Positions 51,912 through 60,129 of a DNA stretch of 64,000 bases are shown in pieces. The notes under the pieces are model-generated. The model worked only from the letters and a program-made list of their open reading frames with translations. It was not told the origin of the DNA and did no database searches. Both the position numbers and the translations under genes were made by a program. Numbering within the stretch: the first letter of the stretch is position 1; every line of letters starts with the position of its first letter. The DNA is from Streptomyces sp. CB02980 (GTDB lineage: Bacteria > Actinomycetota > Actinomycetes > Streptomycetales > Streptomycetaceae). The DNA is taken from assembly GCF_014451325.2 (NCBI RefSeq), contig NZ_JACSCH020000002.1, positions 1 to 64,000 of the forward strand, read 5' to 3'.

Positions 51912-53605
51912 TGCTTCGCTCCCTTCTGGGCTGCTTCCTCGAACTCGCGGCGGGCCTGCTGGCCGCCCTTGGCGAGGTACTCCTTGACGAGGCCGTCGTA
52001 GCTGCTCATGGGCTTGCGGCCGGTGACGATGTCCTTGATCCAGTCGCCCTTGAGGGTGTTGAGGGTGCCGGAGGACTTGGAGTCCCAGGTCGGCGAGGAG
52101 TAGCCGCCCGTGGGGTCGGGGGTCATCCTGGGGATGAGCCGCGCGTACGCGTCGTGCAGGTGCTTGACGCCCCGCGCGTTGGTGGCGGAGTAGAGCGCGG
52201 GCGTGGCGGAGGCCATCAGCTGCCAGGGGACGGCGACGTCCTGGCTGCCCTGCTCGGTGAGGATGGGCGCGCCCTTGCCGTCACGCCGGTGGTCGGTGCC
52301 CTCGACCCCGTAGGCGAGGAGGGTGTACTCCTCGGTGCCGAACGGTGCGGCGACCCAGTCGGCGAGCCGGAGGATCTCCTTGACGCGGTTCGCGTCGGCC
52401 TTCCTGACGAAGGACTCGCTGAGCCGTGCGTTGTTGTTCCAGGCGACGGCGTTCTTGCCGATCGGCGTCATCGGGCGGACGTCGTACGAGGGGTCGATGG
52501 CGGCCATCGCGTCGAGGTATCCGGTGCTGGGCGTGAGGTAGGCGGGCCAGCCGTCGAAGACGTAGGCGGCGCGGCCGTTCTTGAACAGGTCGGTGTACTG
52601 GGCCTTCTGGGCGCCCGACATCTGCACGGTGCCCGGGTAGTAGCAGCCGGCCTTGTACAGCGTGGCCGCCATCTCGATCGCGGCCCGGTACTCCTCCGTC
52701 TCCAGGTCGAGGGTGAACTTCCCGGTCGTGGCGTCCATGCGCCAGTAGTAGGGGGCTCCGTACGACATGGCGATCAGGGTGGTGACGCCGGCGGAGACGG
52801 CGTACTGCTTCTCCTTGGGGCGGGTCAGCTCCTTGCAGAGCTCGACGAAGCGGTCCATGTCGGTGATCTGGTCGAGGCTGGTGACCCCGGCCGCGGCGAA
52901 CAGGTCGTGGCGGTAGTACCCGGCGCCGCCGGTGCCGGCGCGCGCGATCGGGATGCCGTACAGCTTGCCGCCGTAGATGGAGCCCTGCCAGGCGCCCTTC
53001 GGGATGGCCGCCAGGTTCGGGTAGTCCTTGATCCGGTCGCCGGAGAGGTACGGGGTGAGGTCGGCGCACTTGGCGGCGAGGAAGGCGGCCTTGTGGTCGA
53101 CGCCGCCCGTCTCCGGGTACATGAAGAGGTCGGTGAGGGTGTCGCTCGCGACCATGGTGGAGAACCTGGTGGGCCAGTCGTCGGCGGCGACGGCCTGGAT
53201 GTCGACCCGGGTGCCGAGCCGCTTCTCGATCTCCTGCCAGGCGGCGTTCCGCTCGCGTCCGGGGGCCGGCGGCTTGAACGTCTCCAGGGAGGCGGTGATG
53301 GTCCTGGCCCCCTGGAGGGGAGTGCCCGGGACGGAGCGGACGGGCTTGGCCGGGTAGCGGGTGAATCCGTGGGGGACGCCCTGGGCGGTGCCGGGGTGGT
53401 CGGGGGTGATGCCGAGGTCGCGCAGGACGGTGTTCGGCAGGAGGGAGCCGCTCTTGACCGATGCCTTCTCGGTCGCGGCGCCGCTGCCGCCGCATGCCGT
53501 GATCAGGGGCGCGGCGGCGACGCCCAGGCCGACGCCGGACCCGAGGCGGAGGAGTGTTCTGCGGTCGAGCGGGGTGGAGGGGGTGGACCTGGAGGACCGG
53601 GACAT
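51908..53605 (-). CDS. Extracellular solute-binding lipoprotein (LplA-type)
   Basis: A 565-residue binding protein of CUT1-type sugar ABC transporters. The N-terminus RRTLLRLGSGVGLGVAAAPL then TACGG gives a Tat-type lipoprotein signal. The mature part carries the usual two-lobe features (WPTRFSTMVASDTLTDLFM, YDVRPMTPIGKNAVAWNNN). Large size (565, not ~430) is typical of LplA-like proteins that bind complex oligosaccharides. ATG 53605 has AGGAG 6 bases upstream. It is placed after both permeases; no ATPase gene is present, so a shared MsiK-like ATPase is presumably used. Confidence 0.93.
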   Translation of the reverse strand: MSRSSRSTPSTPLDRRTLLRLGSGVGLGVAAAPLITACGGSGAATEKASVKSGSLLPNTVLRDLGITPDHPGTAQGVPHGFTRYPAKPVRSVPGTPLQGARTITASLETFKPPAPGRERNAAWQEIEKRLGTRVDIQAVAADDWPTRFSTMVASDTLTDLFMYPETGGVDHKAAFLAAKCADLTPYLSGDRIKDYPNLAAIPKGAWQGSIYGGKLYGIPIARAGTGGAGYYRHDLFAAAGVTSLDQITDMDRFVELCKELTRPKEKQYAVSAGVTTLIAMSYGAPYYWRMDATTGKFTLDLETEEYRAAIEMAATLYKAGCYYPGTVQMSGAQKAQYTDLFKNGRAAYVFDGWPAYLTPSTGYLDAMAAIDPSYDVRPMTPIGKNAVAWNNNARLSESFVRKADANRVKEILRLADWVAAPFGTEEYTLLAYGVEGTDHRRDGKGAPILTEQGSQDVAVPWQLMASATPALYSATNARGVKHLHDAYARLIPRMTPDPTGGYSSPTWDSKSSGTLNTLKGDWIKDIVTGRKPMSSYDGLVKEYLAKGGQQARREFEEAAQKGAKQ

Positions 53606-53666
53606 GGGGACTCCTGGGAGGAAGGGCGGGGGGCGGGTCGCGGGGTGGGAGGGCCGCGCCGAGGGC

Positions 53667-53725
53667 GTCGCGGTGGGGCTCGCGGTGGGGCTCGCGGTGG
53701 GGCTCGCGGTGGGGCTCGCGGTGGG
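53667..53725. repeat. 12-bp tandem repeat
   Basis: CTCGCGGTGGGG in about 4.9 perfect copies (first begins GTCGCGG). It lies between the stop of the LplC permease and the ribosome site of the binding protein. On the coding (minus) strand the repeat reads CCCCACCGCGAG. It may pause or buffer transcription, giving a higher binding-protein level, or be a neutral slippage array. Confidence 0.9.
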
Positions 53726-53726
53726 C

Positions 53727-54716
53727 TCAGCCCTTGATGGCGCCGGTGAGCACGCCCTTGGTGAAGTAGCGCTGGAGGAAGGGGTAGACGCAGAGGATGG
53801 GGAGGACGGCCACGACGAGCACGGCCATCTGGACCGACTGCTGGGGGGCGACGGCCTCGCCTGCGACGGCGCTGTCGAGGCTCTGGCCCTGGAGGACGAA
53901 GGTGCGGAGCACCATCGGCAGGGGCCACTTCTCGCTGTCGCCGAGGTAGAGCATGGCGTTGAAGAAGGCGTTCCAGTACGTCACCGCGTAGAAGAGGCTG
54001 ACGACGGCGATGACGGCCTTCGACAGCGGCAGCACGACCTGGAGGAGGATCCGCAGATCGCCGGCGCCGTCCACCTTCGCCGCGTCGTACAGCTCCTCGG
54101 GGAGGTTCATGAAGAAGGAGCGGAGGACGACCAGGTTGAAGGCGCTGACCATGGTCGGCATGACGAGGGCGGCGAAGGTGTCGTAGAGGCCGAGTTCGTT
54201 GACGAGCAGGAAGTTCGGGATGACGCCCGGGTTGAAGAGCATCGTGAAGAGCGCGGTCATCAGGATGACCCGTGAGCCGACGACATCGCGCCGGGACAGC
54301 CCGTACGCCATGCCGATGGTGAGCAGCAGGGCGCAGCCGGTGCCGACGAGCGTGACGCCGATGCTGACGAGCAGGGCGCGGGTGACGACACCGCCGGTGA
54401 AGATCGTGCGGTACGCGTCCAGGGTGGGGTGGTCGGGCCAGAGGACGAGGCCCGCGGACCTGATGATGTCGCTCTGGGAGGCGAGGCTGGTGCCGATCAC
54501 GCCCAGGAGGGGGTAGGCGACGGCGGCGACCACGAGGGTGAGGGCGAGGCCCTTGGCGGCCAGGCCGGTCCGGGTCGGGCGCTCCATCCACGGGGGTCGG
54601 CCGGAGGCGGCACGGGTCTTGCTCGTGGCGGCTCGCGGTGCGGCCCCGGTGACACGACGGGTCTCGGTGAGGCGAGGGGTCCGGGTGTCGCGGGAGGTCT
54701 CAGCGATCGGCGCCAC
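53727..54716 (-). CDS. ABC sugar permease, LplC/MalG-like
   Basis: A 329-residue inner-membrane permease with six hydrophobic segments (GLALTLVVAAVAYPLLGVIG, LLVSIGVTLVGTGCALLLTI, MAVLVVAVLPILCVYPFLQ). The EAA loop for the ATPase is EELYDAAKVDGAGDLRILLQ. GTG 54716 has AAGGGA 6 bases upstream and overlaps the LplB stop by 17 bp, so it is preferred over ATG 54731, which has no ribosome site. It is followed by the 12-bp repeat array. Confidence 0.9.
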   Translation of the reverse strand: MAPIAETSRDTRTPRLTETRRVTGAAPRAATSKTRAASGRPPWMERPTRTGLAAKGLALTLVVAAVAYPLLGVIGTSLASQSDIIRSAGLVLWPDHPTLDAYRTIFTGGVVTRALLVSIGVTLVGTGCALLLTIGMAYGLSRRDVVGSRVILMTALFTMLFNPGVIPNFLLVNELGLYDTFAALVMPTMVSAFNLVVLRSFFMNLPEELYDAAKVDGAGDLRILLQVVLPLSKAVIAVVSLFYAVTYWNAFFNAMLYLGDSEKWPLPMVLRTFVLQGQSLDSAVAGEAVAPQQSVQMAVLVVAVLPILCVYPFLQRYFTKGVLTGAIKG

Positions 54717-55701
54717 GGTAGATCCCTTCATGGCCGAAGTGGTGGGCGAGCTTGTTGGCGCCGAGGACGAGCACGGTGCCGACCACCGCCTTGACGAGGC
54801 CGACGGCCGCCGAGACACCCCAGTCGCCGTCCTTGATGCCATGGAAGTAGACGTAGGTGTCGAGGACTTCGCCCGCTTCCGGGCCGACGGCGTCCCGCTG
54901 GAGCAGGATCTGCTCGAAGCCGACCGAGAGGATCTGACCGAGGTTGAGGATGAGGAGCAGGATGACGACGGGGGCGATGCCCGGCAGGGTGACGTGCCAC
55001 AGGCGCCTGAGTCGGCCTGCGCCGTCGATGGCGGCCGCCTCGTACTGCTGGCGGTCGATGGTGAGCAGCGCGGCGAGGATGATGATCGTGCCCCAGCCCG
55101 CGTCCTTCCAGACCAGCTGGAGGGTGAGCAGCCACGGGAAGGCGTCCGGGTCGCTCATCATGTCGTAGCGGGGCAGGCCGGCCGAGTCGAGCAGTTCGGG
55201 CAGGACGCCGGCGCCGCCGAGGACCTGCTGGAAGATCGAGACGATGATGACCCAGCCGATGAAGTGCGGCAGATAGACCACGCTCTGGACGAAGCGGCGG
55301 AGCTTGTCGCTGACGACGCTGTTGAGCAGCAGGGCGAGGGCGATCGGCAGCGGGAAGAAGAAGACCAGCTCGACGAGGGCGATGGTCAGGGTGTTGCGGA
55401 CGGCGGACCAGAAGGCCGGTTCGGCGAAGGCCGTCGCGAAGTTGCCCAGTCCCACCCAGGCGCTGTCCGCGTACCCGAGGTACGGCTGGTAGTCCTGGAA
55501 CGCGGTGATGTAGCCGAGCAGCGGTACGTAGTGGAAGACGAGGAAGTAGAGCAGTCCCGGCAGGCAGAGCAGCAGCATCACTTTGTCGCGCTTGATCCGC
55601 TGCCAGAGGGTCGCTTTTCCGCGGAGGGCGACGGGCGTTGCCGTCGCCCCGGCGTCCTGCCGCCGGCCCTTCAGGGGCAGCGGGGGTGCTGTGTCAGCCA
55701 T
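54700..55701 (-). CDS. ABC sugar permease, LplB/UgpA-like
   Basis: A 333-residue permease, first gene of the minus-strand operon. Six membrane segments (LLLCLPGLLYFLVFHYVPLLG ...), EAA loop QYEAAAIDGAGRLRRLW. ATG 55701 has AGGAC 8 bases upstream; a long frame upstream is not needed. It forms the import channel with LplC and the binding protein. Transcribed from the LacI-type promoter at 55759-55788. Confidence 0.93.
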   Translation of the reverse strand: MADTAPPLPLKGRRQDAGATATPVALRGKATLWQRIKRDKVMLLLCLPGLLYFLVFHYVPLLGYITAFQDYQPYLGYADSAWVGLGNFATAFAEPAFWSAVRNTLTIALVELVFFFPLPIALALLLNSVVSDKLRRFVQSVVYLPHFIGWVIIVSIFQQVLGGAGVLPELLDSAGLPRYDMMSDPDAFPWLLTLQLVWKDAGWGTIIILAALLTIDRQQYEAAAIDGAGRLRRLWHVTLPGIAPVVILLLILNLGQILSVGFEQILLQRDAVGPEAGEVLDTYVYFHGIKDGDWGVSAAVGLVKAVVGTVLVLGANKLAHHFGHEGIYRGADR

Positions 55702-55758
55702 GGAGGAGTCCTGTTCGGCTGGTGACGCAGGGAAGTCGATGTGACGTTCTGCGGCGGC

Positions 55759-55788
55759 AACGTAGTAAGCGGTTAACCCAGGCGTCAA
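55759..55788 (-). promoter_or_regulatory. Promoter of the LplBC operon with LacI-type half-site
   Basis: On the minus strand TTGACG (55783-55788), 18 bases, TACGTT (55759-55764). The spacer contains TTAACCGCTTAC, with the CGCTTAC element shared by two other promoters of this locus. A repressor bound here would block polymerase. Confidence 0.72.
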
Positions 55789-55904
55789 GAGCGAGTGGGG
55801 AACCGTTCGCGATTCCTCCGCCGCCCGGACCGGGCCAACCAGCCCTGTTTCCTGGCCATTCCGGCTGCTCGTCGGCCAAATCCCTCCCGGCAAGGGGGGA
55901 TTGC

Positions 55905-55963
55905 TTGACGGTCGATGGCATCTGTCCTTAGCGTGCGCAGTCATCTGTAGTACACGCTTACTA
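55905..55963 (+). promoter_or_regulatory. Promoter of the 2-hydroxyacid dehydrogenase-LacI operon with operator
   Basis: TTGACG (55905-55910), 18 bases, TAGCGT (55929-55934). The dyad TAGTACACGCTTACTA (55948-55963, outer 5 bp on each side symmetrical around central CG) follows about 14 bases after the -10. It contains the shared CGCTTAC element, so LacI probably autoregulates. Confidence 0.72.
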
Positions 55964-55972
55964 TCCGGAGGC

Positions 55973-57049
55973 ATGGTGCGAACCTCTGACGAACCGTCGG
56001 CGCGGACCGGCGCGAACGGCCGGGCGCCCACACTCCCCCGCCGCCCGCGGACGCTCCTCGCCATGGACCCCGCCCTGCTCGACGACGTCTTCCCACCCGC
56101 CGTGCGAGCGCGCCTCGAAGAGGCCGCCGACCTGCGACTTCCCTTCCCCGTGGAGGAGTTCGACAGCCCCGCGGCGGCGACCGCGCTCGCCGACTGCGAG
56201 GTGCTCCTGACCGGTTGGGGCTGCCCTCCGGTCGACGCGGGCGTCCTGGACCGCGCCCCGCGGCTCGGCGCGGTGATCCACTCGGCGGGCACCGTGAAGA
56301 CCTTTCTCAGCAGCACCGCCTACGCCCGCGGCATCGCCGTCTCCTCGGCGGCGGCCGCCAACGCCGTCCCGGTCGCCGAGTTCACCCTCGCGGCGATCAT
56401 CCTCGGCGCCAAGCGGGCCTTCCCGCTCGCCGAGCTCTTCCGCACCCGCAGGTCGCACCGGACGACGGCCGACCTGGAGCGGCTGCACTGGCTCGGCACC
56501 CACGGCATCACCGTCGGCGTCGTCGGCGCCTCCCGGATCGGACGCCGCGTCGTCGAGCTGCTGCGCGCCCTCGACGCCGAGGTGCTCCTGCACGACCCGT
56601 ACGTGAGCGCCGTCGAGGCACGGGAGCTGGGGGCGACAAGTACCGACCTGGACACCCTCGTCGCCACCAGCGACGTCGTGACCCTGCACGCGCCGGCCAC
56701 CCCCGACACCCACCACCTCCTCGACGCGCGGCGCCTGGCGCTCCTGCGGCCCGGCGCCCTGCTCGTGAACACCGCGCGCGGACCGCTCGTGGACACCGAG
56801 GCGCTCGTCCCGCACCTGGTCAGCGGCCGGATCGACGCCGTACTCGACGTGACCGACCCGGAGCCGCTCCCCGACCACCACCCGCTGTGGGAGCTGCCCA
56901 ACGTGTTCATCACCCCGCACCTGGCCGGCGCCCAGGGCAACGAGGCGGGACGGCTCGGGGCGCTCGCCGTCGACGAACTCGGCCGCTACGCGCGCGGGGT
57001 GCCCCTCCAGCACGCCGTGCTCCTGTCGGACCTGGAGCGGATCGCATGA
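55973..57049 (+). CDS. D-2-hydroxyacid dehydrogenase family protein
   Basis: A 358-residue cytoplasmic NAD-dependent dehydrogenase. The dinucleotide loop reads GVVGASRIGRRVV (G-x-S form), HAPATPDTHHLL, NTARGPLVD with the catalytic-Arg region, and the C-terminal ITPHLAGAQGNE with the histidine. It likely reduces or oxidises a sugar-acid or 2-keto acid derived from uronic acid. ATG 55973 lies only 2 bases after GGAGG; GTG 55976, with better 5-base spacing, may be the true start. The stop overlaps ATG 57046 of the following frame (ATGA). Confidence 0.9.
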   Translation: MVRTSDEPSARTGANGRAPTLPRRPRTLLAMDPALLDDVFPPAVRARLEEAADLRLPFPVEEFDSPAAATALADCEVLLTGWGCPPVDAGVLDRAPRLGAVIHSAGTVKTFLSSTAYARGIAVSSAAAANAVPVAEFTLAAIILGAKRAFPLAELFRTRRSHRTTADLERLHWLGTHGITVGVVGASRIGRRVVELLRALDAEVLLHDPYVSAVEARELGATSTDLDTLVATSDVVTLHAPATPDTHHLLDARRLALLRPGALLVNTARGPLVDTEALVPHLVSGRIDAVLDVTDPEPLPDHHPLWELPNVFITPHLAGAQGNEAGRLGALAVDELGRYARGVPLQHAVLLSDLERIA

Positions 57050-57057
57050 CCGGACAG

Positions 57058-57222
57058 CCCGACGGCGCCTCCGACCGGGCCTCCGGGCTCCCCGACGGCG
57101 CCTCCGACCGGGCCTCCGGGCTCCCCGACGGTGCCGCCGCCCGGACCTCCAGGCATCCCGACGGCGCCGCCGCCCAGGTCCCCAGGCGTCCGGACGGCAC
57201 CAGCGACCAGGCCTCTCTCCGC
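57058..57222. repeat. 33-bp tandem repeat, five copies
   Basis: Copies start at 57058, 57091, 57124, 57157 and 57190. The first two are identical over 33 bp; later ones diverge. The unit length is a multiple of three, and in the frame of ATG 57046 each copy encodes an 11-residue PDGASDRASGL-like unit. This frame continues into the LacI gene, so the repeats might be an N-terminal extension. Confidence 0.88.
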
Positions 57223-57384
57223 GCCGCCGGACAGGGCCTAGGCTGGGGGCCGGACGCGGGGCGGAGCCGTCCGCCCGGAGGCACCGGGCGGGGCGGGAAC
57301 CGGGAGCCACGGGCCCGCGCCTCCCGGCGAAGGCCGGAGAGCGGCCCGCGCAGTGACGACCAGACGCTCCAGGGGGAGGACCGG

Positions 57385-58482
57385 ATGTCCCGGCAGGAAT
57401 CGACGGCGGCCGGACAGCGCCGCGCGACGGTCGTGGACGTGGCGCGCCTCGCGGGGGTGTCCACGGCGACCGTGTCCCGGGTGATGAACCGCAACTACCC
57501 CGTCGCGGCCGCGACACGCGAGCGCGTGGAGGCCGCCATGCGGGGCCTCGGCTATGTGGTCAACGCGCACGCGCGCGCCCTCGCCGGCGTCTCGGGCCGC
57601 ACCGTGGGCATCATCATCAGCGATGTCGTCGATCCCTTCTACGCCTACATCGCGCGCGGTGTGGAGCGCGAGGCGGCGGCGGGCGACCGGCTCTGCCTGG
57701 TCTGTACGACCCAGGGCGACCCGCAGCGCGAACTCGCCTTCATCGAGCTCATGCACGAGCGGCGCGCCGATGCCGTGATCCTCGTCGGCGGCAGCGTCGC
57801 CGACCGCACCTACCGGGCGGAACTCGCCCGCCGCGCCCACGATCTGGACGCCGGCGGCTCCAAGCTGGTCCTGTGCGGCCGGCCCTCCCTCGGCGAGGAC
57901 GTGCCCACGGTCGGCGTGGAGTACGACAACGAGGGCGGCGCCTTCGCGATCACCGACCATCTGCTCACCCAGGGACACGAGCGGATCCTCTATCTCGGCG
58001 GCCCTCCCGGCCTCTCCACCACGCGGGACCGCATCGCCGGGCACCGGCGTGCCCTGGAGCTGCGCGGGGTGGCGCACGACCCGGACCTGGTGCAGCCGGG
58101 CGCGTTCAGCCGGGCCTTCGGCTACCGCCGGATGAACGAACTCCTGCGGGAAGGACTGCGGTTCACGGCCGTCTTCGCCGCGAACGACATCGTCGCCGCA
58201 GGCGCCGCCCAGGCGCTCGAAGAGGCGGGGATCGGCGTGCCGCAGGACGTCTCGCTCGTCGGGTACGACGACGTGCCCGTGGCCCAGGAACTGCGACCGC
58301 GCCTCACCACCGTGCACGTACCGCTGGAGGAACTGGGGCGGCAGGCCGTGCGCGTGGCCGTCGACGGGGGCGACGAGGACGACTGGCGCGCGCCGACGAC
58401 CGGCACCCTGCGGCTCGGGACCCATATCGTCGTGCGCGACTCGGTGGCGCCGCCACGCGCCGCGAAACGCCGCCGATCCTGA
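57385..58482 (+). CDS. LacI-family transcriptional regulator
   Basis: A 365-residue repressor. The HTH and hinge read TVVDVARLAGVSTATVSRVM, then NAHARALAG. The periplasmic-binding-protein core follows (VGIIISDVVDPFYAYIARG, DAVILVGGSV, ITDHLLTQGHERILYLGG, TAVFAANDIVAAGAAQAL). ATG 57385 has GGAGG 6 bases upstream, the standard LacI start. The same frame is open back to ATG 57046, coupled to the dehydrogenase stop by ATGA. That version would add 113 residues with 11-residue repeats. It probably binds the CGCTTAC elements in the three promoters of this locus, with a sugar acid or oligosaccharide as inducer. Confidence 0.92.
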   Translation: MSRQESTAAGQRRATVVDVARLAGVSTATVSRVMNRNYPVAAATRERVEAAMRGLGYVVNAHARALAGVSGRTVGIIISDVVDPFYAYIARGVEREAAAGDRLCLVCTTQGDPQRELAFIELMHERRADAVILVGGSVADRTYRAELARRAHDLDAGGSKLVLCGRPSLGEDVPTVGVEYDNEGGAFAITDHLLTQGHERILYLGGPPGLSTTRDRIAGHRRALELRGVAHDPDLVQPGAFSRAFGYRRMNELLREGLRFTAVFAANDIVAAGAAQALEEAGIGVPQDVSLVGYDDVPVAQELRPRLTTVHVPLEELGRQAVRVAVDGGDEDDWRAPTTGTLRLGTHIVVRDSVAPPRAAKRRRS

Positions 58483-58543
58483 GCGATTCCGCGTGTACGA
58501 GGGTCTGTTGACGCAGTAACGAACAGAAACACGCCCTGACCCC

Positions 58544-58571
58544 TTGCGGACGGACAGCAAACGCTTACATG
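58544..58571 (+). promoter_or_regulatory. Promoter with LacI-type operator before the M60 peptidase gene
   Basis: TTGCGG (58544-58549) and TACATG (58566-58571), 16-base spacing. GCAAACGCTTAC (58557-58568) overlaps the -10 and carries the CGCTTAC element. The rest of the 210 bp between LacI and the M60 gene is untranslated leader, with no other site noted. Confidence 0.68.
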
Positions 58572-58692
58572 CTGGCGCGCAGCTCCCGAGCCTCGCGCCG
58601 TGCAGCTCGCCTCGTTCCGAGCCGAGCTCAGGGCTGCCTCCGGGATGCACACCCCGCCTTCTGCACCTCCTCGCCCCCAGGAGATGACACCG

Positions 58693-60057
58693 ATGCAGAT
58701 CCCCCCGTTCTCCTCGCTTCCCTCCGCTTCCTCCGCGCACAGGTCCGCCCCGTCCCGTCGTTCGGTCCTCGCCACGATGACCGCGGCCGGTGCCGTGCTC
58801 GCCGTCGGTTCGGGTACGGCCCGGGCCGCCGGACACGGCGGCCCGACGGTCGCCCTCACGGCGCGCCCCTCCGCCGAGGCCGAGCGGCTGCGCCTCGCGT
58901 CCGCCCTGCGGGCGAGCGAGTTCCAGCCCACCGGCCGGTACGCCCCCGCGAACACCCCGCTGCGGTTCACCGTCCTCCCCTTCGACGGTCTGGTGCCGAC
59001 GCTGTGGATCGGCCACTGGGACTACTACGGCACGGTCAAGGAGCCCCGCCCGTACGCGCTCAAGCCCGGCAGCAACACCGTGACCGATCCGCACGGCGGA
59101 CCGGTGTACTTCACTCTGGAGGGAGAAGGCGAGCGGGCCGGCGTGCGGTTCAGGGAGGGCTGCCGCCCGATGCCCGTCTTCACCCTCGGTCGCACCACGG
59201 AGGCGGAGTTCCAGCACCGGCTCGACACCCTCACCGACGTGCCGGTGGTCGAACTCCACGGTCCGCGCACCCTCGTCACGCTGACCCGCGACGGCGCCCT
59301 CCTCCACCGGGGCGAGGACCACGCGGCTCTGTTGTCACTCCTCGAAGAGATCATCCAGGCCGAGCAGGACATCAGCGGCCTCGACGGCTCCTCGCCGCTG
59401 CACCGCCCCAAGTCCGGCCGCTTCCACTTCACCGAGGTGTCGGTGGTCCCCGCCGGGGTCGGCGCCTTCGCCACCCACGGCTACAACGGCTTCCCGCGCG
59501 CCTACCTGGACCGGGCCACCACCGTCCAGGGCCTGCGCACCCGCGGATGGGGGCTGTACCACGAACTCGGCCACACCCACCAGCAGATGGCGTACAAGCC
59601 GACCGGCCTCACCGAGGTCACGGTGAACATCTACTCCCTCGCCGTCCAGCGCGCGCTCGGGCAGACCTCCAACCTCCTCCTCCCGGACTCCAAGACTGGC
59701 CTCACCCCCTTCCAGTCGGCCCTGCCCAAGCTCGGCGGACCCGGCCTCGTCTACGAGAAGTCCTTCGGGGCGTACGAGAAGCTCGTCCCGCTGCGCCAGC
59801 TGGAGCTCGCCTTCGGCGCCGACTTCTGGCCCCGGATGCACCGGCTGGTCCGCGAGGAGAACCCCGCGTCGGACTACACGGAGACCGCGAAGCGGTACCG
59901 CCACCTCGCCCTCTACGCCAGCCGGGTGGCCGGCCGCGACCTCACCGACTTCCTCGTGAACCGCTGGGCCTTTCCCGTCGACGCGCAGGGCCTCGCGGAG
60001 CTGGCGGCGCTCGGCCTGCCGCAGCCGGCCGTCGACCCCTCGGCCCTCACCGACTGA
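58693..60057 (+). CDS. Secreted M60-like (enhancin/mucinase-type) metallopeptidase
   Basis: A 454-residue exported gluzincin of the peptidase M60/enhancin-like family, which cuts mucins and heavily O-glycosylated proteins. The signal is Tat-like (SRRSVLATMTAAGAVLAV). The zinc motif YHELGHTHQQ gives H290, E291 and H294; E308 in TEVTVNIY is the third ligand. Upstream VSVVPAGVGAFATHGYNGFP and the N-terminal beta domain agree. ATG 58693 is chosen because AGGAG lies 9 bases upstream; ATG 58684 is too close to it. First gene of a three-gene operon with the PL8 lyase, behind a LacI-type operator. Confidence 0.87.
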   Translation: MQIPPFSSLPSASSAHRSAPSRRSVLATMTAAGAVLAVGSGTARAAGHGGPTVALTARPSAEAERLRLASALRASEFQPTGRYAPANTPLRFTVLPFDGLVPTLWIGHWDYYGTVKEPRPYALKPGSNTVTDPHGGPVYFTLEGEGERAGVRFREGCRPMPVFTLGRTTEAEFQHRLDTLTDVPVVELHGPRTLVTLTRDGALLHRGEDHAALLSLLEEIIQAEQDISGLDGSSPLHRPKSGRFHFTEVSVVPAGVGAFATHGYNGFPRAYLDRATTVQGLRTRGWGLYHELGHTHQQMAYKPTGLTEVTVNIYSLAVQRALGQTSNLLLPDSKTGLTPFQSALPKLGGPGLVYEKSFGAYEKLVPLRQLELAFGADFWPRMHRLVREENPASDYTETAKRYRHLALYASRVAGRDLTDFLVNRWAFPVDAQGLAELAALGLPQPAVDPSALTD

Positions 60058-60129
60058 CGCACCCCCTTCCCCTCCCCGCTCCCTTCCCCTCCCCCTTCCC
60101 CTTCCCGATCAGCAGGAGGCGCACCGGTC

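Noticed and set aside
60058..60110. CT-rich tract before the PL8 gene as a regulatory element
   Set aside because: It is a simple pyrimidine-rich run with no dyad. It may only be untranslated spacer ahead of GGAGG.
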